Source of the DNA: Comamonas avium
GTDB taxonomy: Bacteria; Pseudomonadota; Gammaproteobacteria; Burkholderiales; Burkholderiaceae_C
Reading direction: 5' to 3'
Assembly (NCBI RefSeq): GCF_014836675.1
Contig: NZ_JACSQK010000004.1
Coordinates: forward strand, 1-64,000
DNA: 64,000 bases
Part shown: positions 17,739-27,258 of the stretch, piece by piece
Numbering within the stretch: the stretch's first letter is position 1
Layout: each line of letters begins with the position of its first letter
Program-made: the position numbers and the translations under genes
Notes under the pieces: generated by a model
The model's database searches: none
The model's input: the letters and a program-made list of their open reading frames with translations, nothing else
What the model was told of the DNA's origin: nothing

Positions 17739-19289
17739 TCAAGCGTGTTTCAGCCGGAATACGCTGACCATTTGCGAAAGATCACCCGTTTGCTGCTGCA
17801 TGGATTGCGCAGCCGCTGTGGACTCTTCCACCAATGCCGCGTTTTGCTGGGTCACCATATCCATCTCGGCCACTGCGCGGTTGATCTGCTCAATGCCCGA
17901 AGTTTGCTCATGGCTGGCGGCCGTAATTTCGCCCATGATGTCGGTCACACGTTTGACGCTGTGCACGATCTCATCCATCGTCTGGCCTGCCTGACTGACC
18001 TGCAGGCTGCCTTCTTCTACCTTGTTCACCGATGTATTGATCAAGGCCTTGATCTCTTTGGCTGCATCGGCGCTGCGCTGGGCCAGCGTACGCACTTCAC
18101 CGGCAACCACCGCAAAACCACGCCCTTGCTCGCCCGCACGGGCCGCTTCAACTGCTGCGTTCAATGCCAGGATATTGGTCTGAAAGGCAATGCCGTCAAT
18201 GACGCCGATTATGTCGGCAATTTTCTTGGACGAATCCGTGATGGCGCTCATGGTCTGAACCACCTGCGAGACCACCTGCCCGCCACGAACGGCCACATCC
18301 GAAGCAGACAGTGCCAGCTGATTGGCCTGGCTGGCGTTGTCGGCGTTTTGCTTGACGGTGGATGTCAGCTCCTCCATCGATGCTGCCGTCTGCTGCAGCG
18401 AGCTGGCCTGCTCTTCCGTGCGCGAAGATAAATCGTGGTTGCCCGAAGCAATCTGGCTCGATGCCGTGGCAATACTGTCCGTGCCTTGCCGAACCTGCCC
18501 CACCAAGCGGCCCAGGCTGGCATTCATGTCGTGCAGTGCCTGCATCAGCTGGCCGGTTTCATCCGTGCCATGCACTGCAATATCAGCGCTCAAATCACCA
18601 TCTGCAACACGGCGAGCCACAGTGACTGCGCTTCTCAGCGGCACCGTAATGCCCACCGTCAGGCGCCAGGCACACAGCACGCCGATCGCCAGTGCCAGCG
18701 CGGCCAAAATTACAAAGAAGGTCTGGCTGGTTCGCTCAATCTGCGCCACTTGCGCAGCCTTGGCATCCAGGCTGGTGCGCTGCAGGTTCAGCAAATCTGC
18801 CACCAGCTTCATGTAGCCCTGAGCAGCAGGCACATACGCACTCATCAGCAGTGCTTCGGCTTCGCTGGCCATGCCCTCAGCCTTGAGCTGGCCGACCTTG
18901 TCGCGGCTGGCGAGGTACACCTTGCGGATGTCCTGAATCTTGTTCATGATGTCGCGCTCGGCAGGGTGCGAAATCAAAGGTTCAATTTTGGCCAGCAACT
19001 CACCGGTGCCCTTGGAGGTTGCCGCTGCATCACTGGCAAAAAAGGGCACCAAGCTGGCGTCACTGCTTTTGGCAATCGCTGTCGTGCGCGCTACAGCCAC
19101 GCTGATGTTGTTGTTCCAGTCGCTGATGAGCCTCTCCTTGGCCAACGGCACCTGCATCATTTCTTGCGTCGCTTGCCCCACTGCACGCAGCTGCCACATG
19201 CCAATGGCCGTAATCACCACTGCAAACCCAAGCACCACGGCAAAGCCAAGGCCCAACCGTGTGCCAATATTCAAATTTGACAATTTCAT
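17739..19289 (-). CDS. Methyl-accepting chemotaxis protein
   Basis: A 516-residue transmembrane chemoreceptor. An N-terminal membrane segment (about residues 12-32), a helical periplasmic four-helix-bundle-like domain (35-190), a second membrane segment (about 190-212), a HAMP domain and a long cytoplasmic signalling coiled coil are seen. The hairpin tip that contacts CheA/CheW is [20 protein letters not shown] near residue 380. Flanking repeats such as [20 protein letters not shown] hold probable methylation sites. No CheR-binding pentapeptide ends the protein. I chose the start at 19289 ([16 protein letters not shown]). The ligand is unknown. Confidence 0.93.
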   Translation of the reverse strand: MKLSNLNIGTRLGLGFAVVLGFAVVITAIGMWQLRAVGQATQEMMQVPLAKERLISDWNNNISVAVARTTAIAKSSDASLVPFFASDAAATSKGTGELLAKIEPLISHPAERDIMNKIQDIRKVYLASRDKVGQLKAEGMASEAEALLMSAYVPAAQGYMKLVADLLNLQRTSLDAKAAQVAQIERTSQTFFVILAALALAIGVLCAWRLTVGITVPLRSAVTVARRVADGDLSADIAVHGTDETGQLMQALHDMNASLGRLVGQVRQGTDSIATASSQIASGNHDLSSRTEEQASSLQQTAASMEELTSTVKQNADNASQANQLALSASDVAVRGGQVVSQVVQTMSAITDSSKKIADIIGVIDGIAFQTNILALNAAVEAARAGEQGRGFAVVAGEVRTLAQRSADAAKEIKALINTSVNKVEEGSLQVSQAGQTMDEIVHSVKRVTDIMGEITAASHEQTSGIEQINRAVAEMDMVTQQNAALVEESTAAAQSMQQQTGDLSQMVSVFRLKHA

Positions 19290-19522
19290 TGTCTCAATCC
19301 ATGTAAAAAAAGCTCGCGCACCCAGAGTGTGCGCAATGCCATCACATGGAGCGGACCGGGAGAGCGGGAATATAGAACCCAAGGTTGCAGCTGCCGTGAA
19401 ACAGGTAACCAAAAGTAGGGCGAATTATCTGCGGATCCCGTCTTTTTTTTCTGCCGCACCCGATTACGCAGGTTTAAGCCCTGACGGCTGGCTGGCTATT
19501 TTTAGCCACCGCGCGCTGCCCG

Positions 19523-19861
19523 TTAGTCGGCGGTACGCGCGAGCACCACAGTCAGCAAGACGCAGGCATCCTCCAGCGCCATCAGGCTGTGTGGCTCCCC
19601 TCCACACAGATACAGAAGCTGCCCGGCACTTAATATTTGCGTTGCTGCCGGCATTTCAAACGCGACACTGCCTTGCAGGCATTGCACCGTAATTTCGCCG
19701 GCCACAGCGTGTGTCGGCATGGAACGCCCTGCAGGCAGCACCAAGCGCATCACTTCTAATTGCGCCGTCTTGAATAAGGCAATGGACTGGGTATCTAGCG
19801 CATCTCTGCCCAAAACTTGCAGATTGACGACCTCTCCCGACAGCAGGTGGTGGATGGCCAT
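19523..19861 (-). CDS. Cupin-domain protein
   Basis: A 112-residue single cupin barrel. Two motif-like blocks are visible: LPAGRSMPTHAVAGEITVQC (with metal-ligand-like His and Glu) and AGQLLYLCGGEPHSLMALED. Small cupins of this kind may bind a metal and act as sensors or isomerases, and nothing here says which. I chose the start at 19861 (MAIHHLLSGEVV), preceded by AAGGAC; the open frame extends 62 codons further but that part has no cupin similarity. The gene diverges from xth. Confidence 0.75.
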   Translation of the reverse strand: MAIHHLLSGEVVNLQVLGRDALDTQSIALFKTAQLEVMRLVLPAGRSMPTHAVAGEITVQCLQGSVAFEMPAATQILSAGQLLYLCGGEPHSLMALEDACVLLTVVLARTAD

Positions 19862-20212
19862 AGTGCGTCCTTGCTCCAATGCGAATGTAGTCACATGCTG
19901 ATCACGCCATGAAAATTCATGGGTCAGGTGCTGTTTTAACGGCAACCTGCCAAAGACACAAGCTGCGAAACCCAAGCCCCGCGCTCCATACGCAGCGTGC
20001 AGAAAAGCTGGGCACTGGGAGGTGCTCAGACCGTATGCCTGCATCAAGCCATGGTGCTGTCGTGCTGCCCCTATGAACGCTGGATCGATTCATTCATAAA
20101 GCCTTGCTTGTGCCCCATCTAATTGGCAGCGGCACAATTGCTGTTTGCCACGCATGGTCCCAAGCCCTGTATTGACCGATCTGCCATTGATTCAAAAGAG
20201 TTAGAACAAAGA
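19862..20212. other. Divergent intergenic region between the cupin gene and xth
   Basis: These 351 bp separate two divergent genes. They may carry both promoters, but I found no clear -35/-10 pair, operator dyad or RNA structure. Open frames extending both genes into this space lack family similarity. Confidence 0.45.
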
Positions 20213-20989
20213 ATGCAAATTGCCACCTGGAACATCAACTCCCTGAACGTGCGCCTGCCCCAGTTGCTGGAGTGGTTGCAGGCCCACCCCGTTGACGCCA
20301 TTGGGCTGCAGGAGCTCAAGCTCACCGACGACAAATTTCCGTTCATGCAATTGCAGGACGCGGGCTACCAGGCCGTCTGCCATGGTCAGAAAACGTACAA
20401 CGGCGTAGCCATCCTCAGCCGTCACCCCATGCGCGACGTTGTTCGCAACATTCCCGGTCTGGACGATGAGCAGGCCCGGGTGATTGCCGCAACGCTGGAT
20501 ACCCCACAGGGACAGGTGCGCCTGATCAACTGTTATTTTGTCAACGGTCAGGCCCCCGACTCTGACAAGTTCACCTACAAGCTGCGCTGGCTGACCGCGC
20601 TGGAGGCATTTGTCAAGGCCGAAATGGCGCAGCACCCCAAGCTGGTGCTGGTCGGTGATTTCAATGTCGCCCCGGAAGACAGAGACTCTTTTGACCCCGA
20701 AGGTCTGCGCGGCACGATCCACCACACGCCCGAAGAACGGGAGCACTTTCAGCGCCTGCTGCAGCTTGGCTTGACCGATGCTTTCCGCATGTTTGAGCAA
20801 CCCGAGAAAAGCTTCTCGTGGTGGGACTACCGCATGCTGGGCTTCCAGAAAAACCGGGGTCTGCGCATTGACCATATTCTGGTCAGCGATGCACTCAAGG
20901 CCACAACCACAGGCTGCGTGGTGGACCGTGCCCCCCGCAAAAACAAGCAACCCAGCGACCACGCACCCGTGGTTGTCACCTTGGGCTAA
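20213..20989 (+). CDS. xth: Exodeoxyribonuclease III
   Basis: A 258-residue AP endonuclease/3'-5' exonuclease of the Xth (exonuclease III) family used in base-excision repair. Family blocks are MQIATWNINSLNVRLPQLL, LQELKLTDDKFP with catalytic Glu near residue 34, VGDFNVAPEDRD, RIDHILVS and the terminal PSDHAPVVVTL with catalytic His. I start at 20213, where the standard N terminus MQIATWNINS begins; the longer open frame from 20123 adds 30 non-homologous residues. A terminator follows almost at once. Confidence 0.95.
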   Translation: MQIATWNINSLNVRLPQLLEWLQAHPVDAIGLQELKLTDDKFPFMQLQDAGYQAVCHGQKTYNGVAILSRHPMRDVVRNIPGLDDEQARVIAATLDTPQGQVRLINCYFVNGQAPDSDKFTYKLRWLTALEAFVKAEMAQHPKLVLVGDFNVAPEDRDSFDPEGLRGTIHHTPEEREHFQRLLQLGLTDAFRMFEQPEKSFSWWDYRMLGFQKNRGLRIDHILVSDALKATTTGCVVDRAPRKNKQPSDHAPVVVTLG

Positions 20990-21000
20990 GTTTTCTTGTC

Positions 21001-21026
21001 AAGCCGCTGTCACAGCGGCTTTTTTT
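21001..21026 (+). terminator. Terminator after xth
   Basis: The 9 bp stem AAGCCGCTG/CAGCGGCTT with loop TCA is followed by a T run, 11 bp after the xth stop. The longest frame for the next gene would begin at the very end of this T run. Confidence 0.9.
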
Positions 21027-21072
21027 CGTGCGCCTGCATCACATCGCGCTGCTCATTCATCGGTTCTTTGCT

Positions 21073-22335
21073 GTGCCCAGTTTTCATCCTCTTCGCAATA
21101 CGGCCTTGCGCCAGCCCGGTTTTCTCCCCTTTCTGACAGCCCGCATGCTCGGTGTTTTTGCCCAGCAGATGCAGGCGGTGGTCGTGGCTTGGCAGGTCTA
21201 CGAAATCACGCGTGCCCCCATCTCTTTGGCCTATGTAGGTCTGGCGCAGTTTCTGCCCATGCTGCTGCTGCTGATTCCTGCCGGTGATCTGGCTGACCGC
21301 GTCAGCCGCAAACGCATATTGGCCATCAGCTGGAGCGTCGCCGCCCTGTGTGCAGCACTGCTGCTGTGGCTCAGTACGCTGGGTGAACATGGCGTCAGCG
21401 GTATTTACGCTGTGCTGGTGCTTTTTGGCTGCAGCCGTGCATTTACCGGCCCTGCCATGCAAAGCCTGCTGCCGCAAATCGTGCCACGTGAACACCTGGC
21501 CCAGGCTCTGGCCACCAACAGCATGCTGATGCGCACTGCAGCCATTGCAGCCCCTGTGCTGGGCGGCGTACTGTTTGGCCTGGGCGGGGGAGAGCTGACC
21601 TACGCCGTATGCGCGGTTGCACTGAGCCTAGCCGCCTTGCTGCTGTGGCGTGTACCCGTGCGGTATGCCGCGCCGCGCCAGGCACTGGAAGGCACGATGT
21701 GGCAACGGGCAGCCGATGGTTTTCGCTTTATCAGCAGCCGCCCCATTGTGCTGGGGACCATCTCGCTGGATCTGTTTGCCGTGCTGCTGGGTGGCGTGGT
21801 GGCCTTGCTGCCGGTGTACGCCAAAGAGGTACTGCACACCGGGCCAGAAGGTCTGGGGCTGCTGCGCTCTGCCATGGCAGGCGGCGAAGTCGCCATGGGC
21901 CTGTGGCTGAGCGCACGGCCCATTCAGCGCCACGTTGGCAAGGTCATGTTCGCGGCGGTCACGGTGTTTGGGCTGGCCAATCTGGTGTTTGCGCTGTCAC
22001 ACTGGTTCTGGCTGTCGATATCCATGCTGGCGCTGGCCGGTGCTGCAGACATGGTGAGCGTGTACATCCGTTCCGCTCTGGTTCAATTTTCCACGCCGGA
22101 CAGCATGCGCGGGCGCGTGAATGCGGTGAACATGCTCTTCATCAGCTCGAGCAATGAGCTGGGAGAATTTCGCGCTGGAGCCATGGCTGCAGCCATGGGG
22201 GCCGTGCCTGCTGCCATTGCTGGCAGCCTATGCACGCTGGGTGTGGTTGCCACCTGGATGCGGGTGTTCAAACCCCTGCGCGATGTGGACAGACTGGAAG
22301 ATGCGAGTGCGCCTTCACTTTCCAAAAAAGTATAA
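21073..22335 (+). CDS. MFS transporter, EntS-like
   Basis: About 420 residues with twelve probable membrane helices of the major facilitator superfamily. The loop 2-3 signature is GDLADRVSRKRILAI, and the arrangement resembles EntS/MFS_3-type exporters with GPAMQSLLPQIVPREHLAQALATNS. The substrate is unknown; drug or siderophore export is possible by family only. The start is uncertain: a GTG at 21028 lies at the end of the upstream terminator and gives 15 extra residues, while the GTG at 21073 avoids that overlap, so I prefer 21073 without a good ribosome site for either. Confidence 0.85.
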   Translation: MPSFHPLRNTALRQPGFLPFLTARMLGVFAQQMQAVVVAWQVYEITRAPISLAYVGLAQFLPMLLLLIPAGDLADRVSRKRILAISWSVAALCAALLLWLSTLGEHGVSGIYAVLVLFGCSRAFTGPAMQSLLPQIVPREHLAQALATNSMLMRTAAIAAPVLGGVLFGLGGGELTYAVCAVALSLAALLLWRVPVRYAAPRQALEGTMWQRAADGFRFISSRPIVLGTISLDLFAVLLGGVVALLPVYAKEVLHTGPEGLGLLRSAMAGGEVAMGLWLSARPIQRHVGKVMFAAVTVFGLANLVFALSHWFWLSISMLALAGAADMVSVYIRSALVQFSTPDSMRGRVNAVNMLFISSSNELGEFRAGAMAAAMGAVPAAIAGSLCTLGVVATWMRVFKPLRDVDRLEDASAPSLSKKV

Positions 22336-22437
22336 AAAATATTCATGAAAACTGACGTTTGCCTTCATAGTCGAGCGCTTGGCATTTTTTGAAATGCTTT
22401 TTTCTGCCTGCATAGTGCCCGCTTACCTGTACCTGCC

Positions 22438-22920
22438 GTGATTCGTATTGCTTTCCTGATACCCCTGTGCGCAAGTTTGCTGGCCTGCAGCGATTTCCAA
22501 GAACGCCTGGAGGGCTACCCCAAAAATGACACGGTCATCAATCTGGACACGGCCACCTCCAACGAAATTGCAGATGCCTTAAGCCAGCTCTCGCGCATTG
22601 CCGTGGTGGGAGATGACTGGGAATTTTTTGATGCCAACGACATGTGCACCGTGCATGTCATTGACAAAAGTGCCGGGCAGAGCATTGCTCTGAATTTAAA
22701 CGGCGCAAAGTTTGCACTGCACCGTGACGTGGACAAACTCAAGTACTACGCAATCATGAAACATGGCGAACAACCGGTGCTCGATGCCCATCAAGCACCG
22801 CTGCGCCTGTTTGAGACCGACACCTACCACGATGTTTTTTTTGCCGAAGGCTATCTGCAGGCACTGGCAAAAAAATGCCAGAAAAGCATCATGCAAGGCA
22901 CGGCATCTACCCGCCATTGA
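22438..22920 (+). CDS. Predicted lipoprotein of unknown function
   Basis: A 160-residue protein starting at GTG with a short type II signal peptide, MIRIAFLIPLCASLLAC, the lipidated Cys being residue 17 and Ser following it. The mature part is acidic and shows no family I recognise; it contains NDTVINLDTATSNEIADALS and a cysteine pair (one in DANDMCTVHV, one in LAKKCQKS). The gene stands alone between the MFS gene and a terminator. Confidence 0.72.
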   Translation: MIRIAFLIPLCASLLACSDFQERLEGYPKNDTVINLDTATSNEIADALSQLSRIAVVGDDWEFFDANDMCTVHVIDKSAGQSIALNLNGAKFALHRDVDKLKYYAIMKHGEQPVLDAHQAPLRLFETDTYHDVFFAEGYLQALAKKCQKSIMQGTASTRH

Positions 22921-22924
22921 CGCC

Positions 22925-22966
22925 ATAAAAAAAAGCCCGCAGCTCCATCGCTGCGGGCTTTTTCAT
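22925..22966. terminator. Bidirectional terminator
   Basis: The 12 bp perfect stem AAAAGCCCGCAG/CTGCGGGCTTTT with an eight-base loop lies between the convergent lipoprotein and ddh genes, with A and T runs on either side. Confidence 0.92.
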
Positions 22967-22987
22967 TGAAGGCCAGCCAGCAGCGCG

Positions 22988-23986
22988 TTACAGCGCATCC
23001 TTGCGCAGCTGCTCAGGGCTTTTGGCTGACAGCCAGCCCGGGGCCACATCAAACACGGTCTTGGCGCCTGTCATTCCCCACTGGTGCATGCGGTGCACGG
23101 CACGGGCATAGGCAACCAGAACGCTGGAGGTGAACTCTGGGTTGCTCTCGAGCTGCAGGCGGTACTCAATCACCTGCTTGTTCTGCGCAGACGTGTTGCC
23201 ACTGCGAATCACAAAACCGCCATGGGGCATGGCACTGTGGTTGTCCTTGAGTTCCTGCTGCGTGATGAAGTTGACCGTGGTGTCGTACTCATCAAAGTAA
23301 TGGGGCATTTGCACAATGGTCTTGTGCACCGCTTGCGCATCGGCACCTTCGGCCAGCACCACGTAGCAATGGCGCTCGTGCTTTTGGCGCGTAGTCAACG
23401 CGGGGCGCACGCCGCTGCGCACGGCATCCACCGCCGCTTCAACAGGGATGGTGTATTGCACGCCACCAGCCACGCCAGGGATGCGGCGAATGGCATCAGA
23501 ATGGCCTTGGCTCAAGCCCTTGCCCCAGAAGGTGTAAGTGGCGCCATCGGGCAACAGAGCTTCACCCATTACGCGATTGATAGAGAACATGCCGGGGTCC
23601 CAGCCGGCAGAAATCAAGGCGGTGGTCTTGCCCGCTTGAGCTGCAGCATCGACGGCCGCAAAGTGCTCTGGTATACGGGCATGGGTGTCAAAGCTGTCCA
23701 CCATGCAGAACTTGGCTGCCAGCTCGGGGGACTGCACAGGCAAATCGTCCTTAGAGCCACCGCACAGCACCAGTACATCCACGCGGTCTGCATGCTGGTG
23801 CAGATCGGCTACGGAGAACACGGGTGTGCCCGCAAACAAAGGCTGGAGCTGGCCCGGATCGCGGCGGGTGTAGATACCAGCCACAACCATGTCCGGATTT
23901 TTGGCCACAGCGTTTTCCACGCCACGACCCAAATTGCCATAACCCACCACACCAATGCGGATGGGGTTAGCTGCAGTTTTTTCCAT
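22988..23986 (-). CDS. ddh: meso-Diaminopimelate D-dehydrogenase
   Basis: A 332-residue NADPH-dependent dehydrogenase that makes meso-diaminopimelate from tetrahydrodipicolinate in a single step. The Rossmann motif is IRIGVVGYGNLGRGVE, and conserved family blocks include CMVDSFDTHARIP, ISAGWDPGMFSINRV, FWGKGLSQGHSDAIRRIPGV and TSSVLVAYARAVHRM. Length is close to the 320-330 residues usual for Ddh. Most proteobacteria use the succinylase route, so this is a bypass enzyme acting beside it or in place of it. The rarD-like gene lies upstream in the same direction. Confidence 0.93.
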   Translation of the reverse strand: MEKTAANPIRIGVVGYGNLGRGVENAVAKNPDMVVAGIYTRRDPGQLQPLFAGTPVFSVADLHQHADRVDVLVLCGGSKDDLPVQSPELAAKFCMVDSFDTHARIPEHFAAVDAAAQAGKTTALISAGWDPGMFSINRVMGEALLPDGATYTFWGKGLSQGHSDAIRRIPGVAGGVQYTIPVEAAVDAVRSGVRPALTTRQKHERHCYVVLAEGADAQAVHKTIVQMPHYFDEYDTTVNFITQQELKDNHSAMPHGGFVIRSGNTSAQNKQVIEYRLQLESNPEFTSSVLVAYARAVHRMHQWGMTGAKTVFDVAPGWLSAKSPEQLRKDAL

Positions 23987-24061
23987 TGACAGATTTCCTT
24001 TCAGATCACCAATTCAGACCACCAACCTTGGTGGCAGGCCACTGACCTGCCACCGCTTTAT

Positions 24062-24970
24062 TCATTGCGCACTGGCCACCGTTTTGGCAGAGCGGCGCAT
24101 TTGCACCCCGCCTTCCAGCGCCAGCAGGCCCACACCAGCGCCAATCAGGGCATACATGAGCTCTTGCCCCGGCTGTATGCGCTCGCCCATCAGCAAGGCA
24201 GCTACCACCAGCAGCATGGGCTCCACATAAGAGAGCAACCCAAACAGCCCCAGTGGCAGCAAGCGGCTGGCGGCCATGTACAAAGCCAGCGCCACGGCAC
24301 TCACCATGCCCAGCAGCGGCACCAGCCCGTGCAGTGCATCGGTGCCCAGCACAGCCTGCCAGCCAGCTAAACCGGCGGGCGCATCCACCAGTGCAAACCA
24401 CAGACACACAGGCAGCAGCAAAGCCACATCCAGCCAATGGCCTGCCAACGTATTGGTTTTGAGCACACGGCGCAGCACAAAATAAGCGGGGTAACCAATC
24501 ACCACCACCCAGGTGGACCACGCCAGCCCGCCCGCACGCCACAGCTCCCAGACCATGCCGCAGGCGGCCAGTGCCGTGGCAGCGGTTTGCCACACGCTCA
24601 GCCGCTCTTTAAACACCACACGCCCAGCAACCACCATGGCCAGCGGCAGCAAAAAATAGCCCAGTGACACCGGCAAAGCATGCCCATGCAAAGGCGCCCA
24701 CATAAACAGCCACAGCTGCACCCCTGCCAGTGCCGACGACAGCAGCAGCAGCAAGGCAAACGACCAGCGCTGCGCCACACGCTGGCACAAAGCCCACACC
24801 GCAGCACCCTGACCGCTGTACAGCAGCCAGGCCGTTGTAAAGGGAATGGTCATCAGCATTCGCCAGCCGAAGATTTGCTCCCCCGTGAGCGGCTGCAACA
24901 GCGGCGCCAGGTAGTAAATGCCACCAAAAATGCACGAAGCCACCACTGAAGCCACTACGCCCTGAAACAT
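24062..24970 (-). CDS. rarD: RarD-type EamA transporter
   Basis: A 302-residue membrane protein with about ten hydrophobic helices and two EamA repeats. The N-terminal part, MFQGVVASVVASCIFGGIYY, and TGEQIFGWRMLMTIPFT, match RarD, an EamA-family protein named from chloramphenicol sensitivity whose transported substrate is not known. Further RarD-like pieces are WLFMWAPLHGHALPVSLGYF and SYVEPMLLVVAALLMGE. I chose the start at 24970 to fit homologues; an ATG at 25045 would add 25 residues. The spacing to ddh is 75 bp and a common transcript is possible. Confidence 0.85.
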   Translation of the reverse strand: MFQGVVASVVASCIFGGIYYLAPLLQPLTGEQIFGWRMLMTIPFTTAWLLYSGQGAAVWALCQRVAQRWSFALLLLLSSALAGVQLWLFMWAPLHGHALPVSLGYFLLPLAMVVAGRVVFKERLSVWQTAATALAACGMVWELWRAGGLAWSTWVVVIGYPAYFVLRRVLKTNTLAGHWLDVALLLPVCLWFALVDAPAGLAGWQAVLGTDALHGLVPLLGMVSAVALALYMAASRLLPLGLFGLLSYVEPMLLVVAALLMGERIQPGQELMYALIGAGVGLLALEGGVQMRRSAKTVASAQ

Positions 24971-25159
24971 CCCCAACCCAACTTTCTTGCTGATGTTGAT
25001 GCACCCCGACAAGGTTGCACCAAAATGATGCAGCGCATGCACCAAGACCGTGATTCTCGGTGAATTTCAGCGCGGTGCGCGTGCATATTTGGACAGCACC
25101 CACCACGGCAGCAACCACCCCACTACACTTGCCCGCTTTGTGCCAGCCCCCTTTTTTTC

Positions 25160-25972
25160 ATGACCGACACCCCCGAGCGCCCCTGCTACACCCATCCGCT
25201 GGAAATTCTCTGGCAGGACGAAGACATGGTGGTTGTCTACAAACCTGCGGGCTGGCTGGTACACCGCACGCCACTGGCGCGCCATGAGACGCGCTTTGTG
25301 CTGCAAAGCCTGCGCGATCAGATTGGCCAGCACGTCTGGCCCGTGCACCGTCTGGATCAGGGCACCTGCGGCGTTTTAGTGTTTGCGCTGAGCAAAGAAG
25401 CCTGCCAGAAACTGGCGGCCTGCTTTGCCGATCACACGGCCCAAAAGCACTACCTGGCTTTGGCACGCGGCTGGCTGCCCGATGAAGTGGATGTGGACTA
25501 CGCCCTCAAACCCGACGACGCCCCCGAAGATGCCCCGGCCCAGTCCGCCCAAACCACGCTGCGCTGCCTGGCGCACCTGGAATGGCCCGAGGCATATGAC
25601 CCGCGCCATGCCAGCACACGCATTTCGCTGGTCGAGGCCTTGCCCAAAACGGGCCGTCGCCACCAGATACGCCGCCACCTCAAACACGAATCTCACCCCA
25701 TCATTGGCGATGCCACACACGGCAAAGGCCCTCTGAACCGCTGGTGGGCCCAGCGCATTGGCCTGCACCGCCTGTGGCTGCACGCGCACGCGCTGTGCAT
25801 ACCGCACCCGCGCACGGGCGAAGTCATGCACTTTGGTGCCGACTGGCGCCAGCTGGCCCATGTGCCCGAAGTGCAGCAATGGCAACAACTGCTGCGCGTG
25901 AAGGGCTGGCAGGCCACAGCACGCGGTTTGCCCGAAACCTGCGGCATGCAGCTGCCCTTAACAACCCCATAA
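25160..25972 (+). CDS. truC: tRNA pseudouridine(65) synthase TruC
   Basis: A 270-residue RluA-family pseudouridine synthase. The order of blocks follows TruC: PLEILWQDEDMVVVYKPAGW, VHRTPLARHETRFVLQSLRDQIGQHV (short form LRDQIGQHVWPVHRLDQ), the catalytic Asp in HRLDQGTCGVLVFALS, then LPKTGRRHQIRRHLKHESHP and HPIIGDATHGKG. TruC modifies U65 of certain tRNAs. The HRLD catalytic motif is followed by QGTCG where RPTSG is more common. The stop codon (25970-25972) forms the left edge of repeat copy 4. Confidence 0.9.
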   Translation: MTDTPERPCYTHPLEILWQDEDMVVVYKPAGWLVHRTPLARHETRFVLQSLRDQIGQHVWPVHRLDQGTCGVLVFALSKEACQKLAACFADHTAQKHYLALARGWLPDEVDVDYALKPDDAPEDAPAQSAQTTLRCLAHLEWPEAYDPRHASTRISLVEALPKTGRRHQIRRHLKHESHPIIGDATHGKGPLNRWWAQRIGLHRLWLHAHALCIPHPRTGEVMHFGADWRQLAHVPEVQQWQQLLRVKGWQATARGLPETCGMQLPLTTP

Positions 25973-26062
25973 AAAGAGAGCTGCTAGCGCCCAATACAAA
26001 AGGACTTCAGATATAAAACTATCTGAAGTCCTTTATTGGTAAGCGCTAACAGCTCTCTTTTT
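25971..26062. repeat. Dispersed nested-palindrome repeat, copy 4
   Basis: The best-preserved outer arms of the family: AGAGAGCTGCTAGCGC and AAGCGCTAACAGCTCTCTTT. The inner dyad AAAGGACTTCAGATA/TATCTGAAGTCCTTT is perfect over 15 bp with loop TAAAAC (25999-26034). It begins within the truC stop codon and lies between convergent truC and the DHH gene. Confidence 0.9.
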
Positions 26063-26121
26063 CAAGACCTCACGCCTGCGCTGCAGGTGTCACGTCCATT
26101 GGCTGCGATGGCGCGCAGCCC

Positions 26122-27117
26122 TTACTTTCTGGGCTTGATCAGCTTGCCTTCTTCGTCAAACACCAGCAGCGGTGCAGGCACAAAGTCATACGTTGCCGCT
26201 GGATCGGCCTTGAGCTCACCTGTCAGCAAATCCAGCAAGCGCGCGTTGTCCATCTTGAAGCCGCACGCCTGTGCGTGGCCGCCGCCGCCAAAACTTTCGG
26301 CCAGTGGAATGCAGTTGAACTCAGAGCGCGAACGCAAGCCCACCTTGGTGCCCTTGGGGTTGGCATGCCACATGAACGCAAAGCTGCCGCTTTGCTTGGA
26401 CAGCAAGTCCCCCACCTGGCTGTGGAACATGCCGGGGCAGTTGACCATCAGGCCCTGAAAACCGTTGAACGTCATCACCTGCGCGCTCTCGGCAATGTCG
26501 GCGCACAGCTTCTGGTATTTTTCATCCATCGCACCACCACGCGCCATGAAGGCGGCTTCTTGCTCTGGCGTGAAAGCGGCAATCTCGGCCCAGCGTTCAA
26601 AGCTGCGCTCCTCCATGTCCAGCGCAGCCAGGAAGGGGGCACTTTCGGCAAACTCCCACTTCCAGATGTCACGGTCTTCGATGTACTTGATCAGGCCTGG
26701 CACGGGCTTTTCGGGGTGAAAAAACTCCCAGCCCAGCCGTGCACCCGACTTGTTCATGTCAAAGTGCACCACACCGCAGCGGCACTGGTAGCCCGTCAGT
26801 TTTTCTGCCGCACTCTTGTGGTGATCCAGCACCACCAGCTTGCTGACCTTGGCTTCGATCTGCGCCATCAGTTCGGGTTCAAACGCAAAGTCCACCACGT
26901 AGACCGCCCGGCCATCCAGATCACCGAGGTCTTCGGGGGTTTGAATTTCACCATGGTCCAGCCCGCGAAATTCAGCCTTATCCCCATAAAACAGCCAGGC
27001 AGCCAGCGCTGCGCCATAGCCATCAGGGCAGCGACGGCCGTGGTAGAGGATCAAGGGACGTACATCTTGCAGCGAAGGATGCACCAGCAGTTGCAGTGGG
27101 AGGATGGTGTTTTTCAT
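26122..27117 (-). CDS. DHH-family phosphoesterase
   Basis: A 331-residue protein of the DHH superfamily (with RecJ, exopolyphosphatase and nanoRNase). The N-terminal metal site is seen as YHGRRCPDGYGAA (residues about 25-37), VDFAF and the naming motif LDHHKS (97-102). The C-terminal DHHA1-type domain ends with FGGGGHAQACGFKM. The substrate is not evident; oligonucleotide or polyphosphate hydrolysis is possible. No ribosome site stands out in front of the chosen ATG at 27117. The gene diverges from the MgtC-like gene across 141 bp. Confidence 0.86.
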   Translation of the reverse strand: MKNTILPLQLLVHPSLQDVRPLILYHGRRCPDGYGAALAAWLFYGDKAEFRGLDHGEIQTPEDLGDLDGRAVYVVDFAFEPELMAQIEAKVSKLVVLDHHKSAAEKLTGYQCRCGVVHFDMNKSGARLGWEFFHPEKPVPGLIKYIEDRDIWKWEFAESAPFLAALDMEERSFERWAEIAAFTPEQEAAFMARGGAMDEKYQKLCADIAESAQVMTFNGFQGLMVNCPGMFHSQVGDLLSKQSGSFAFMWHANPKGTKVGLRSRSEFNCIPLAESFGGGGHAQACGFKMDNARLLDLLTGELKADPAATYDFVPAPLLVFDEEGKLIKPRK

Positions 27118-27258
27118 GTTGCACGCATTGTCGCCGCGAGCCGCAGCCCGTGCACAGCGTCGGCTCTAGATGACACGCTTTTGCGGCGGATAAAAGCTAC
27201 GCCACACCCGCCGGGCAGGCACGATCAGGCCTTGACATGTACTGGCAGGAGCAAACAT

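Noticed and set aside
26275-27258. Long N-terminal extension of the MgtC-like protein
   Set aside because: The open frame runs antisense through the DHH phosphoesterase gene; MgtC homology and a ribosome site begin at 27259.
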